From Spartobacteria bacterium (GTDB lineage Bacteria > Verrucomicrobiota > Verrucomicrobiia > Chthoniobacterales > UBA10450), in the NCBI GenBank assembly GCA_003134765.1, contig PLCM01000008.1, positions 1 to 64,000 of the forward strand: a stretch of DNA of 64,000 nucleotides. The letters run 5' to 3'. Each line of letters opens with the position of its first letter. Position 1 is the stretch's first letter. A program made the position numbers and the translations under genes. Shown piece after piece: positions 51,601-59,818 of this stretch. The notes beneath the pieces are model-generated. The model saw nothing but the letters and a program-made list of their open reading frames with translations, searched no databases and was not told the origin of the DNA.

Positions 51601-52654
51601 GGGCATCATCCAGAGCGCAACTGTTACGATGTCCGCTCGCGGTCAGCAGCTCGTTCTCAATAAAAAGTCGCACGCCCGGAGGAAAATCCGCCAGCGTTCG
51701 CAGGTAAAAGTCCTCAAAAATCTTGTGCTGCTCTACGTCGAGCAGATCCGGGGTGATCTTCGCTTCCGCCCCGCGCGCCAGCCGGCGCTCGTTTAGTTCG
51801 CGCAGCACCAAACTCAACAACGCGGGCGCAACCGTCATCTCGTCGGCATCGGACGCGCCGCCCGCGACATATTGCACGATGCGATCTTCGACGCCCGGTG
51901 CGAGCAACGGCGCACCCAGCGCGATAACCTGCCGCGCTTGTTTTTCACCCATCGGGAGAAGGCGAAGCCGGTTCTGGCCGAGCGCGCGGAAATGCGAGCG
52001 AATGCGGTCGAGGTCCGCGAGATAATCCTCGCGCATCGCAAGCAGGACCTTGAGCGGCGCAGGCTTGAAGGCAAACCCTTTCGCCCGCGAAGGATCGTCA
52101 CGCAGCGCGGCGGGCGGCCGATTCTCGATCAGGTCGGCCAGCTCCACAATAAACGCGCCGGCTTGCGCAGTTCGTGCCGGTGTTTCGCGACCCAGCGTGA
52201 AAAACTCCTCGAATTGATCGAACGCGAGAAACGGCGTAACCAGATCATTCCGCGCGCTCCAGAAATGGTTCCCCTCGCGATGAAAATATTCCCACAAGGT
52301 TTCGTCCGGGCGGGGCTGGGGAGCTTCCACCTTCGCCGCGATGGCGGCGACCGTGATGGCATTAAAAATTTGATCAGCCAGCGGGAGGGCGCCTTCCAGA
52401 TAATCGAGGCGGATTGGGACCGGCAGGATGTTCTCCTCACGGAGCGCGGGAAAGAGGCCCGCCTGAACGAGCGACGTTTTTCCCAGACCCGATACGCCGT
52501 AGAGCAGCGTCAGCGTATCGCGGCGCACAAGTCGAAGCAGGTCTTCGATCTCGTCGCCGCGTCCGGCAAAAAAACTGCGGTCGCCTTCCGTGAAAGAAGC
52601 GAGCCCGATCCAGGGATGTTGCGCGTCGGCCCGATCGGCTCCGGAATCGCTCAT
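48692..52654 (-). CDS. Membrane-anchored nSTAND NTPase with nine 64-residue tandem repeats
   Basis: A 1320-residue protein. The N-terminus HPWIGLASFTEGDRSFFAGR and Walker A YGVSGLGKTSLVQAGLFP (GVSGLGKT 53-60), with Walker B FLAFDQFEEFF (D146, E149-E150), place it in the nSTAND group of conflict-system ATPases. Winged-helix-like residues (about 310-400, VELTHDVLVPVIKASRDSR) precede one transmembrane helix (about 426-449), whose positive inner flank (RRKQR) predicts the ATPase inside and the rest outside. Residues about 700-1318 form nine 64-residue repeats plus one short degenerate unit. It overlaps the SIR2-TIR gene by 4 bases (ATGA). Most likely a sensor that switches on the upstream effector; ligand unknown. 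Confidence 0.88.
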   Translation of the reverse strand: MSDSGADRADAQHPWIGLASFTEGDRSFFAGRGDEIEDLLRLVRRDTLTLLYGVSGLGKTSLVQAGLFPALREENILPVPIRLDYLEGALPLADQIFNAITVAAIAAKVEAPQPRPDETLWEYFHREGNHFWSARNDLVTPFLAFDQFEEFFTLGRETPARTAQAGAFIVELADLIENRPPAALRDDPSRAKGFAFKPAPLKVLLAMREDYLADLDRIRSHFRALGQNRLRLLPMGEKQARQVIALGAPLLAPGVEDRIVQYVAGGASDADEMTVAPALLSLVLRELNERRLARGAEAKITPDLLDVEQHKIFEDFYLRTLADFPPGVRLFIENELLTASGHRNSCALDDALTRPDVTLPILNELVNRRLLAYEDRHHTRRVELTHDVLVPVIKASRDSRLTREALAQAERLRAEQVAQRRKQRVTMAVACALAVALVATVWGGYFLFVQEHKAYFAEFTKRNGFPVGSIPISEADARHHSVSYLLVHKGITREGWRIHWKPAFRMVAVDSRLKPTTNHSVGTYLWKRDSDSGDTEGGQSQARAERLGLQTVCQWEFVSNANGEIIYERALDREGKMVFGFIYSPPGSGPSDSRLARFVGPDGFPQLQRSSQAEYVSIHYDNQGWEDRVTFRDGKNLPAVGPDGAFGQGISHNSSGQVTQLLSLDADGKNMIDNAGNCGLLVTYNDKGWMTEVRSIGPDLKPMPLKDGWYRSRNEYDTLGRSIRTTYYGANGEPLLHKDGYHGMEAEYDDAGNAVATIYVGLDGKPTLLGSGVAIFRSVYNAEGKVTRMTYHGINNEPVLHRDGNHAWELQYDDRGNSVATTYLGLDGKPTLVAAGYASMKSTYDARGRKTRQSYYGVNGEPLLHKDGNHAWESEYDERGNEIATTFIGIDGKPVVITSGYAFVRRKYDSDGNELEEAYFDGAGKPTLERDSGIHRVVNIFDGRGKVTRKRYWGPKDEPFLHKDGNHGWDAQYDDRGNRILTTYVGLDEKPGLLTAGFATMKSVFDAGGRETRMGLFGVNGEPVLHKDGHHGWESKYDERGRRIQKTYLGLDDKPIRMPDGYAKVKWSYDTHGNITQVLYYGVKDEPVLYKDSYHGWQSRYDDRGNETATIFVGIDQKPTLMPEGYAIMKATFDEHGKATRTSYYGVNEEPVLHKEGYHAWQSQYDERGNELVRTFIGLDGKPVSRALGFATMKAGYDARGKVVQVTFFGSNDEPVLHKNGYHGWDSQFDERGNEITTTYLGLDGKPVLLPAGYARVKFTYDGRGNIVRQTYHGLKDEPVLLKDGYHGWEATYDERGQQLQKSYIGLDGKPIQLKVGQHT
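48700..50560. repeat. 192-bp coding tandem repeats in the nSTAND gene
   Basis: Units recur every 192 bases (for example near 48792, 48983, 49175, 49367, 49559 and 49751, then 50044, 50235 and 50427) with a degenerate insert of about 100 bases between the sixth and seventh. Each encodes two half-units of the form YDxRGNxxxTxYxGxxGxP, with a GYHGW or NHAW segment between them. Confidence 0.88.
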
Positions 52655-54024
52655 TGGGCAGCGGCCTTCAGGCGACGCTCGCGCACGATGTCGGTCAGCG
52701 TCTTGATGAACTCGGGCTTCGCCTCTCCGCCGGCCGCGCGCGTGTAATGAAAATCGCGAAAACCGCTGAAGCTCACCGCGTTCTCCGGCGTATCATCGAT
52801 GATTACCGGATGGATCAGCCGCGCCGTCGCCCGGTCCATGTCGCGCAATCGCTCCAGGGCGCGGTTCCATTCCCGGATAAAGATGCCTTCGTCTCGCTTG
52901 TTCGTGTTCGCGGAAATGACCGGGACGAAAACATCGCAGCTCGCAATGTTCTGCTCGATCACCGGCCACCAGGGATCGCCCGAGCCGAGCCGGCCCTTGT
53001 CGAACCAGACGTCGAGACCGGCCGTGCCGAGGCTGCTTTGCAAACGCTCGACCGATTCCACGTCCTGACTCGCGTAGCTTACGAAAACGGCGGGTGGTTT
53101 TGTTACAATGACGGCCGCGTGCACTTCATCAGCCGCCGCCGGTTTGTCCGCGAACGCGTCCCATTTTTCCGCGAGCTGGTCCACGAATTCGATCGGATTC
53201 GCGACGCCGAACGATTTCGTCTGCGGACTGAAGTTTTCGAGGAAATCGCGCAGATGGAGGTCGGCCACGACCGCGCCGTCCGCGACGAACTCGCGCGCCT
53301 CGTTGCCGCTGTAGAGCCGATCGCGCCGGCTCAACCGCACGAAGAAGCGCGCCAGCCAGTCGGGGTGCGCGTTGCCGATGAGGAGCAGGCGTTTCGTCCG
53401 CAACTCGTCAAAGAGATTCGCCAGTCGGCCCGACATCGATTCTTCGTGCAGCTTCCAGATGAACTCGAGGGTCTCCTCGTCGATGAGCGCGCTATCGGGG
53501 ATCCCGGAAATTTTACCGAAGAGATGAAAAACCACCCGGTGCGGAGAGCGCGCATAATCGCGCGGAATGTCGGTGAGTCCTGAATTCGGTGCGTAGGCAA
53601 AAACGTGGTCGGCCGGCGCACCGAGCGCCTTTGCCAGAAGGGAATCAACCGTCGTGCTGAGGAACAGGCGCAGCGGGTCGATCGTCGCCAGTTTGCGGAG
53701 CGGCTCGGGAACGGGAATCTGCCCATTCGCACCGCGAAGTGCGCTCAGAATTTCGAAGGTCTTGACATTGACGTCGTCGCGGGAATTTCGCCGGCTGGCG
53801 TTGAGATAAGCGGCAACAACCTGGTCGATGCTCGAGCAAGGGTCGCATTCATCGACCTCGAGTTCCGTCGCCAGGCGCTGCGCCAGGTACTCGTAAAGCA
53901 ACTGCGATTTCCCCTCGATCTCGATCCGGAGCAGATCGCGCCCGACGATCGGGATGACCACGCCTTTCGCAATCGACTGGAGCAGCTTGCTCCACTGTTT
54001 CGAATCATCATTCATTCCGATCAA
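52651..54024 (-). CDS. SIR2-TIR two-domain NADase-type effector
   Basis: A 457-residue protein (454 if started at ATG 54015). The N-terminal SIR2-like domain (about 12-270) has GVVIPIVGRDLL, the SIR2 nucleotide-loop position, and RVVFHLFGKISG with the presumed catalytic His H167. The C-terminal TIR domain (about 311-450) has AVFVSYASQDVESVERLQ, LDVWFDKGRLGSGDPWW and FIREWNRALERL, whose Glu (E385) fits the TIR NADase catalytic position. Both domains consume NAD in known bacterial defence proteins, so this is a likely cell-death or NAD-depletion effector. GAGGAA lies well placed for TTG 54024 and further from ATG 54015. It overlaps the nSTAND gene by 4 bases. Confidence 0.88.
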   Translation of the reverse strand: MIGMNDDSKQWSKLLQSIAKGVVIPIVGRDLLRIEIEGKSQLLYEYLAQRLATELEVDECDPCSSIDQVVAAYLNASRRNSRDDVNVKTFEILSALRGANGQIPVPEPLRKLATIDPLRLFLSTTVDSLLAKALGAPADHVFAYAPNSGLTDIPRDYARSPHRVVFHLFGKISGIPDSALIDEETLEFIWKLHEESMSGRLANLFDELRTKRLLLIGNAHPDWLARFFVRLSRRDRLYSGNEAREFVADGAVVADLHLRDFLENFSPQTKSFGVANPIEFVDQLAEKWDAFADKPAAADEVHAAVIVTKPPAVFVSYASQDVESVERLQSSLGTAGLDVWFDKGRLGSGDPWWPVIEQNIASCDVFVPVISANTNKRDEGIFIREWNRALERLRDMDRATARLIHPVIIDDTPENAVSFSGFRDFHYTRAAGGEAKPEFIKTLTDIVRERRLKAAAQ

Positions 54025-54132
54025 ATCTTCCTCTTCCTCTTCCGCTGCGTTCCTTACGCGCGCCCGAGATTGTCAGGAACCAAAAAAAATCGCAACGGGG
54101 ATCGCGCGCTCCGTTGCGCGATGTTTACGAAT

Positions 54133-54224
54133 GGTAGGGACGCCGCGCTGCGGCGTCCGCGTCTCATGATCGGATCGGCGCACTGACGCTCCGCTACCGG
54201 ACGCCGCAGCGCGGCGTCCCTACC
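54133..54224. repeat. REP-A palindromic repeat
   Basis: GGTAGGGACGCCGCGCTGCG (54133 on) and CGCAGCGCGGCGTCCCTACC (to 54224), nearly perfect arms around a 40-base centre. It separates the divergent SIR2-TIR operon and OPT transporter genes, so promoters for both must lie on either side of it. Confidence 0.92.
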
Positions 54225-54272
54225 AAGCGCTTTGCAGTTGCAATCCGGTTTCAGAATCGCTTTGCTCCGGCC

Positions 54273-56276
54273 ATGAGCGCGAACGCCGACATCAACGAAA
54301 AAAAGCGTCCTGAACTTACGGTTCGCGGCCTGATCGTCGGCGTGATCATCACGTTGGTTTTCACGGCCGCCAACGTCTATTTCGGGCTCAAAGCCGGGCT
54401 GACTTTTTCCACCTCGATTCCGGCAGCGGTGATTTCGATGGCCATCCTGCGCAGCTTCAAAAATGCAACCGTTCAGGAAAACAACATCGTGCAAACGGTC
54501 GCCTCCGCCGCGGGCACCCTGTCGTCGATCATCTTTGTGTTGCCGGGTTTGATCATGATCGGCTGGTGGACTGGATTTCCGTTTTGGATCTCGTTCCTAA
54601 TCTGCGCTCTCGGCGGCATTCTCGGCGTGATGTACTCGATCCCGCTCCGCCGCGCCTTGGTGACGAACTCCGATCTGCCATATCCGGAAGGCGTCGCCTG
54701 TGCCGAAGTGCTCAAGATCGGCAGTGGCGACAAGGCGAATGCCGGCGAAGTGGAGCACAGTCGCGCCGGCCTGCTCGCGGTTATGTGGGGATCAATCGTG
54801 GCCGCGGTCTTTGCCGTCGTCGTCGCGACGCAATTATTCGCTGCTGACGTGGCGCAGACTTTCCGCATCGGCAAACGCGGCGCGGTGAGCGGTTACGATT
54901 TCTCGCTTTCGTTCGCGCTGCTTGCGATCGGTCATCTCTGTGGCCTGTCGGTCGGCATCGCCATGCTAATCGGCGCCGGCATTGGCTGGGGGTGGCTCGT
55001 GCCGCACTACTCGGGGCTCAGCGGGGATCTAACGACTGCAGCTGGCGCACTCGCGCAAAGCACGTGGAGTCACAAAGTGCGCTTCATCGGCGCCGGGGCG
55101 ATTGGTGTCTCCGCGATTTGGACGCTGCTGAAGCTGGTGAAACCTGTCGTCAGCGGATTGGCCGGCGCCATGGCCGCGTCCCGCGCGCGCAAGGCTGGGA
55201 AAGCGGACACGCTGCCGATTACTGAGCGCGACATCCCGATCGGCATCGTCGGGCTTATCACGTTGGCTTGCATGCTGCCGATCGGTTGGGTTCTCGGCTA
55301 CTTCGCAAACACGAGCGGGCTCGGCGCGCACCTGCCAACGCTGGTCATCGGCGGCGTGGCCTATGTCTTCCTGATGAGCTTCTTCGTTTCGACGGTCTGC
55401 GGTTACATGGCGGGATTGATCGGTTCGTCGAACAGTCCGCTTTCGGGCATCGGGATTCTGGTGGTGATCGGCGCGGCGTTACTCCTTGTGTTTGGCGTGA
55501 AGCCGTACGTCGGGCCGGATGCGTTCAAGGCGCTGATGGCTTTCGCGCTTTTCACCACCGCAGTGGTCTTCAACGTCGCCGCAATCGCGAACAACAACCT
55601 GCAAGATCTGAAAACCGGCCAGCTCGTCGATGCGACGCCGTGGAAACAGCAGGTCGCACTGATCATCGGTGTCCTCGCGGGCGCGGTCGTGATTCCGCCA
55701 GTGCTCAACCTCGTTAACCAGGCATATGGGTTCGTGGGGGCGCCGGGCGCGGATTTGCGTCCGAATCCATTGCCCGCGCCGCAAGCGGGCCTGATCTCGT
55801 CGCTCGCGCAAGGCGTCATCGCCGCGGACATCGATTGGAGTCTCATCCGAATGGGCGCGATGATCGGCGTCGGGATCATCGTGCTCGACTGGATTCTCTC
55901 TCGGGGAACGAAACACATGCGCGTGCCTCCGCTTGCGGTCGGACTCGGGATTTATCTGCCCACCGCGAGCACGCTCATGATCGTGGTCGGCACGATTGTT
56001 GGCTGGTTCTACGATCGCGGCGCCGATCGGACGCGGAATCCAGAAGGGACCAAGCAACTTGGCGTGTTACTCGCGTCGGGTTTGATCGTTGGTGAAAGTA
56101 TTATCGGTGTGATCATCTCCGCCATCGTTGTCTTCTCTGCCGTTGGCGCACCTCTCGCGGTGGTCGGCCCCGGATTCGAGCACGCGGGGATCATTATCGG
56201 CGGCGTGGCCTTCGTCGCGATAGCGTTCCTATTGTATCGCTGGATCCTGCGCATGGGAGCGGCGCGTTCGGCCTAA
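54273..56276 (+). CDS. OPT-family oligopeptide transporter (first of pair)
   Basis: A 667-residue membrane protein with about 14-16 hydrophobic helices. LTVRGLIVGVIITLVFTAANVYFGLKAGLTFSTSIPAAVISMAIL, NIVQTVASAAGTLSSIIFVLPGLIM and RRALVTNSDLPYPEGVACAEVLK are OPT-family hallmarks. Predicted to import oligopeptides or metal-chelate complexes. A second OPT gene begins 25 bases downstream. The two share the NxVQTxxSAxG and YPEGxACAEVLK blocks but differ in length, so they are an old duplication and may work together. Confidence 0.93.
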   Translation: MSANADINEKKRPELTVRGLIVGVIITLVFTAANVYFGLKAGLTFSTSIPAAVISMAILRSFKNATVQENNIVQTVASAAGTLSSIIFVLPGLIMIGWWTGFPFWISFLICALGGILGVMYSIPLRRALVTNSDLPYPEGVACAEVLKIGSGDKANAGEVEHSRAGLLAVMWGSIVAAVFAVVVATQLFAADVAQTFRIGKRGAVSGYDFSLSFALLAIGHLCGLSVGIAMLIGAGIGWGWLVPHYSGLSGDLTTAAGALAQSTWSHKVRFIGAGAIGVSAIWTLLKLVKPVVSGLAGAMAASRARKAGKADTLPITERDIPIGIVGLITLACMLPIGWVLGYFANTSGLGAHLPTLVIGGVAYVFLMSFFVSTVCGYMAGLIGSSNSPLSGIGILVVIGAALLLVFGVKPYVGPDAFKALMAFALFTTAVVFNVAAIANNNLQDLKTGQLVDATPWKQQVALIIGVLAGAVVIPPVLNLVNQAYGFVGAPGADLRPNPLPAPQAGLISSLAQGVIAADIDWSLIRMGAMIGVGIIVLDWILSRGTKHMRVPPLAVGLGIYLPTASTLMIVVGTIVGWFYDRGADRTRNPEGTKQLGVLLASGLIVGESIIGVIISAIVVFSAVGAPLAVVGPGFEHAGIIIGGVAFVAIAFLLYRWILRMGAARSA

Positions 56277-56301
56277 AGGTTGCCGGACGCTAATCGCTTC
56301 C

Positions 56302-58677
56302 ATGTCGACTGACAATCCGCCTAACGAGTTCCCGGACATCGTTGGGCCGCACCCGACGAACCCGATCCTCGCGCGCTTCCGGCCGTTCATTCCGTCGCAC
56401 GCGCGGCTGCGTGAGCTGACGCCGCTGCCGCTCATCATGGGCACGCTTCTCGGGATGGTCTTCGGCGCCTCCTCGCTTTATCTCGTTCTCAAAGTCGGGC
56501 TGACGGTGAGCGCGTCCATTCCCGTCGCGGTCCTTTCCATTACTTTCTTCCGGTTCCTGTCGTGGATTTCGCGAAACAAGATTCGCAACGCCACCATCCT
56601 CGAGAACAACATCGTGCAAACCGCGGGCTCAGCCGGCGAATCCATCGCTTTCGGTTTGGGCGTCACGATGCCGGCGATCATGATTCTCGGATTCGATCTC
56701 GAGATCACGCGCGTCATGCTGGTCGCGATCCTTGGCGGATTGATTGGAATCCTGATGATGATTCCGCTGCGCCGCGCGCTCATCGTCCAGCAGCACGGTT
56801 ACCTGAAATATCCGGAAGGCACGGCGTGCGCCGAGGTGTTGAAGGCCGCCGCCTCGCCGGAATCGCGCGATGCCGCGCATGCCGGCGATGCCGTGGCGCG
56901 AGCCGCGGCGGACGAAGCGGTGAGCGGCGGCAAGATCATCATCGGCGGTTTCGCGATCGGCTTCCTCTACTACGGACTGCTGGAGATCTTCAAAGCGATG
57001 AAGGAAATCCCGGAGAAAGTTTTCGGAAAGCCCTTCGACGGCGCGTCCATTTCACTGGAAAACAATCCCGCGCTTCTCGGTGTCGGTTACATCATCGGTC
57101 CGCGCATCTCCGCGCTCATGATGGGCGGCGGCGTCTTGTCGTATCTCGTCCTGATTCCCGCGATCAAATTTTTCGGCTCCGCCGAAACATCGCCGCTGGC
57201 GCCGGAAACCGCGCACAGCATTGCCGACATGTCGGTCGAGCAGATCCAGAGAGGTTACATCCTCTACATCGGCGCCGGCGCCGTCGCCGCGGCCGGCGTC
57301 ATCAGCCTCTTCCGTTCGATCCCGCTCATCTGGCACGGATTGAAAGGCGGGCTTGCGGACCTCCGCGGTTCCGGAGTTGTCCGCGCAGACGTGCCGCGAA
57401 CTGATAAGGACCTCTCGATGAAATGGGTGCTCGGCGGGATCATCGCCCTGCTCATCGTCATCATGATCGCGCCGCAATTGAACCTGCGCTTTAACTTGTT
57501 AGGCGCGGTTCTCATCGTCGCGTTCGGTTTCCTCTTCGTCCTGGTGTCGTCGCGGCTGACCGGCGAAGTCGGCTCATCCTCCTGTCCGACCTCCGGGATG
57601 ACGATCGCGACGGTCTTGCTGACGTGTCTCATCTTCGTCCTCATCGGTTGGACTGCGCCGCCATACTTCGTTACCGCGCTTTCGATCGGGGGCATCGTCT
57701 GCATCGCGTCATCGAACGGCGGAACCATTTCGCAGGACCTCAAGACCGGATTCCTTATCGGGTCGACGCCGAGATCTCAACAGATCGCGATCCTGATCGG
57801 CACCCTCGCATCCTGCCTTCTCCTCGGCCCGATCCTGATGCAGTTCAATCAATCTGGCACCGTTTACGTGCCGGTCAGCGGCAACGCCGATTTTGCTTTC
57901 CCTTCCGGTTATCACGCTGATCCCGCCGATTACCTGAAGGACGAGAGCGGTCAGCCGAAACGCGAGCGCTTGTCCGGCGCCCAGGCGAACGGCGACACGA
58001 AGGACTATTTTGTTTACCACAAAACGGACACGGACAACGGCCCCGCCGGTCGTTATCTCGTAAACAACGACGGCGTCCCGGTCTACCTCGCCGATCCCGG
58101 CATCAACGGCGTTTACGACAAGCGCCCCGACGGCTCGAGCGTGCGAAAATTTACCGCGCCGAAAGCGACGCTCGTCTCCTACATCATCAAGGGAATCCTG
58201 GGCGGCAAACTGCCTTGGGGCCTGGTCTTGTTGGGCGTGTTCATCGCCATTGTCCTTGAGCTTTCCGGTGTCTCGGCGCTGGCCTTCGCCGTCGGCGTTT
58301 ATCTGCCCATCTCCACCTCCGCGCCGGTTTTCGTCGGCGGGATGGTGCGCTGGCTCGTGGACAGATACACCCGCCGCAAACATGCCGGCGCCGAGCTCAC
58401 CGAAGATCAGCTCATGGCCGAGGGCGACAAGAGTAACGGCGTTCTTCTCTCCTCCGGTTATATCGCCGGCGGAACATTAGCCGGCGTTATCTGCGCCTTT
58501 CTCGCCATCCCCTGGAAGGAGCGCCTCGACGCCTGGGAAAAATGGGCCGGCGCTCACAACCCCTTCTTCGACGGTCCGTCGTCCGATTTTCTCGCGATGC
58601 TGCCCTTCATCGCCCTTTCCGTGCTTCTCTACCTTGTCGGCCGCGAGGTTCTCTTCCGCTCGAAACGGTCCCGGTAA
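56302..58677 (+). CDS. OPT-family oligopeptide transporter (second of pair)
   Basis: A 791-residue OPT protein. Core motifs LIMGTLLGMVFGASSLYLVLKVGLTVSASIPVAVLSITF, NIVQTAGSAGESIAFGLGVTMPA and RRALIVQQHGYLKYPEGTACAEVLK are present. Compared with its neighbour it carries an extra loop of about 100 residues near the C-terminus (QSGTVYVPVSGNADFAFPSGYHADP ... GSSVRKFTAPKATLV) between helices. That loop is hydrophilic and probably on one membrane face, unusual for the family. Gap to the first gene is 25 bases, so one operon. Confidence 0.92.
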   Translation: MSTDNPPNEFPDIVGPHPTNPILARFRPFIPSHARLRELTPLPLIMGTLLGMVFGASSLYLVLKVGLTVSASIPVAVLSITFFRFLSWISRNKIRNATILENNIVQTAGSAGESIAFGLGVTMPAIMILGFDLEITRVMLVAILGGLIGILMMIPLRRALIVQQHGYLKYPEGTACAEVLKAAASPESRDAAHAGDAVARAAADEAVSGGKIIIGGFAIGFLYYGLLEIFKAMKEIPEKVFGKPFDGASISLENNPALLGVGYIIGPRISALMMGGGVLSYLVLIPAIKFFGSAETSPLAPETAHSIADMSVEQIQRGYILYIGAGAVAAAGVISLFRSIPLIWHGLKGGLADLRGSGVVRADVPRTDKDLSMKWVLGGIIALLIVIMIAPQLNLRFNLLGAVLIVAFGFLFVLVSSRLTGEVGSSSCPTSGMTIATVLLTCLIFVLIGWTAPPYFVTALSIGGIVCIASSNGGTISQDLKTGFLIGSTPRSQQIAILIGTLASCLLLGPILMQFNQSGTVYVPVSGNADFAFPSGYHADPADYLKDESGQPKRERLSGAQANGDTKDYFVYHKTDTDNGPAGRYLVNNDGVPVYLADPGINGVYDKRPDGSSVRKFTAPKATLVSYIIKGILGGKLPWGLVLLGVFIAIVLELSGVSALAFAVGVYLPISTSAPVFVGGMVRWLVDRYTRRKHAGAELTEDQLMAEGDKSNGVLLSSGYIAGGTLAGVICAFLAIPWKERLDAWEKWAGAHNPFFDGPSSDFLAMLPFIALSVLLYLVGREVLFRSKRSR

Positions 58678-58685
58678 CGTCTTGT

Positions 58686-58818
58686 TTGTAGGGCGGCTGT
58701 GTCAGACGCCATCTTAGGGCGGCGTTTCACAGAATGGAGCCGCGGGGACGCGAGCGACATCGACGGCAAGCCCGTGAGGGTGAGCTTTCGGGAGAAAGTG
58801 AATCAAACGCCTTACAAT
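58686..58818. repeat. REP-C repeat split by about 70 bases
   Basis: 58686-58733 matches the first part of REP-C (TGTAGGGCGGCTGTGTCAGA...GGCGTTTCACAGA). The missing end, AAACGCCTTACAA, resumes at 58805. The intervening 71 bases (58734-58804) are unrelated to REP-C and look like part of another repeat family. Confidence 0.78.
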
Positions 58819-58882
58819 AACTCTGACCTCCAACCTCAGGCTCCATTCGCGATTACGCGCCGATCTGCGACAGTTCGTAGCT

Positions 58883-59008
58883 ATGGGCGATAAATCACCG
58901 AAAACAAAAAACAAACAGGCCGCGCAGAAACAGGCGAAAGCCAACAGCGCAGCCAAACAAAAAAATGACAACAAGGCCGCCAAGCAGGTAGTGAAACCGA
59001 AAAGGTAG
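58883..59008 (+). CDS. Small Lys-rich basic protein (41 aa)
   Basis: ATG 58883 to TAG 59008 encodes 41 residues: MGDKSPKTKNKQAAQKQAKA, then more Lys/Ala/Gln/Asn, ending VVKPKR. It is strongly basic and low-complexity. Small bacterial proteins beginning MGDKSPK or similar are seen widely near housekeeping or stress genes, without known function. No clear ribosome binding site is visible. It is flanked by palindromic repeats on both sides, so coding status rests on composition and the family-like N-terminus. Confidence 0.6.
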   Translation: MGDKSPKTKNKQAAQKQAKANSAAKQKNDNKAAKQVVKPKR

Positions 59009-59023
59009 GCGGTCTGCCCTACT

Positions 59024-59083
59024 GGAGGGACGCCCTCTGTGGCGTCCCAAAATTCGTGAGGACGGGACAGAGCCCATCCCTCC
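59024..59083. repeat. Palindromic repeat (GGAGGGACGCCCTCTG family)
   Basis: GGAGGGACGCCCTCTGTGGC then GTCCC, with right end GGGACAGAGCCCATCCCTCC. Related in its ends to the repeat at 6651-6718. Confidence 0.78.
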
Positions 59084-59110
59084 AGGTCCGCCGTGCTCGA
59101 CGCGCCCTAC

Positions 59111-59644
59111 CTACAAAACTTCGAACGTCGCGAACAACGGCGCCAGGTCGATGACGGCGTTCGCCGCGCTTTTCAATCCGCTCCCAAGATTTTGCGCGAC
59201 CGAAGCAACCTCGACGCGAATCCCGCGCCGCCTTAACTGGAGCGCGAGGTAGGAAAAATCGGCATCACCCGTGACCAGGATGATCACGTCCGGCCGCATT
59301 TGGACGGAAAGCTCGACGGCATCGATGGCCATCATCACGTCTACGTTCGCCTTGTAGTGTCCCTCCTCGGTCGGCGAACCATCTTTCGTCACCGCGAGAA
59401 ATCCATTGGAACGAAGCCAATGAACAAATTTGTTCTTCTTGTCCCGCTCCTCCTGCCAGACCGCGATGGCGGGTGGAAGTCCCGCATAGACCACCATTTC
59501 GATTAGCTTCCGGCCTGTCTTCGCCCCCGCCAGAAAATCGCGGAGTTTCAGCCAGTCGAGGCCCCGCCCGACCGTGCGAACCGAACTAACCACATTCGAT
59601 TCATCCACCAAAACCAAAACGCGTTCCGCGTCACTCTTCGCCAT
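59111..59644 (-). CDS. NYN-domain protein (LabA/PIN-like ribonuclease fold)
   Basis: A 177-residue single NYN domain. Acidic residues line up as in PIN-like nucleases: VLVDESN (D14), ANVDVMMAIDAV (D102, D108) and TGDADFSYL (D127, D129). Likely an RNA-processing or RNA-cleaving enzyme; LabA-type members affect gene expression. Directly downstream (3-base gap) of the small basic protein at 59648-59818, so the two should be coexpressed, which hints at an RNA-related role for both. Confidence 0.9.
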   Translation of the reverse strand: MAKSDAERVLVLVDESNVVSSVRTVGRGLDWLKLRDFLAGAKTGRKLIEMVVYAGLPPAIAVWQEERDKKNKFVHWLRSNGFLAVTKDGSPTEEGHYKANVDVMMAIDAVELSVQMRPDVIILVTGDADFSYLALQLRRRGIRVEVASVAQNLGSGLKSAANAVIDLAPLFATFEVL

Positions 59645-59647
59645 CCT

Positions 59648-59818
59648 TCAGCTTTCGGCGCCCGTCGGTTCCTCAGCCTTCGGCGGCTCAGTCGCCTCGG
59701 TCTCCTCTGAAGTCGGATTCTCTTTGGCGTGCAATTTCCGGAGCCGTTTCTCTTCCTTCTTAGCTTTCTTCGCCAGGTCTTTCCGGCGTTTTTCGCCCGA
59801 GTAATTTGGTTTCGCCAT
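59648..59818 (-). CDS. Small charged protein (56 aa) upstream of the NYN gene
   Basis: ATG 59818 to TGA 59648 encodes 56 residues: MAKPNYSGEKRRKDLAKKAK, then KKEEKRLRKLHAKE and an acidic tail rich in Glu/Pro/Thr. The KPNYSxEKRxKDLAKKAKKEEKR head is a conserved small-protein pattern I recognise from many proteobacterial and verrucomicrobial genomes without a defined function. Basic coil head and acidic tail suggest nucleic acid or ribosome contact (inference). Three bases separate it from the NYN gene. Confidence 0.78.
   Translation of the reverse strand: MAKPNYSGEKRRKDLAKKAKKEEKRLRKLHAKENPTSEETEATEPPKAEEPTGAES

Noticed and set aside
54273-58677. The two OPT genes as part of the SIR2-TIR defence operon
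   Set aside because: They are divergent, separated by a palindromic repeat, and are ordinary transporters also found alone in other genomes.
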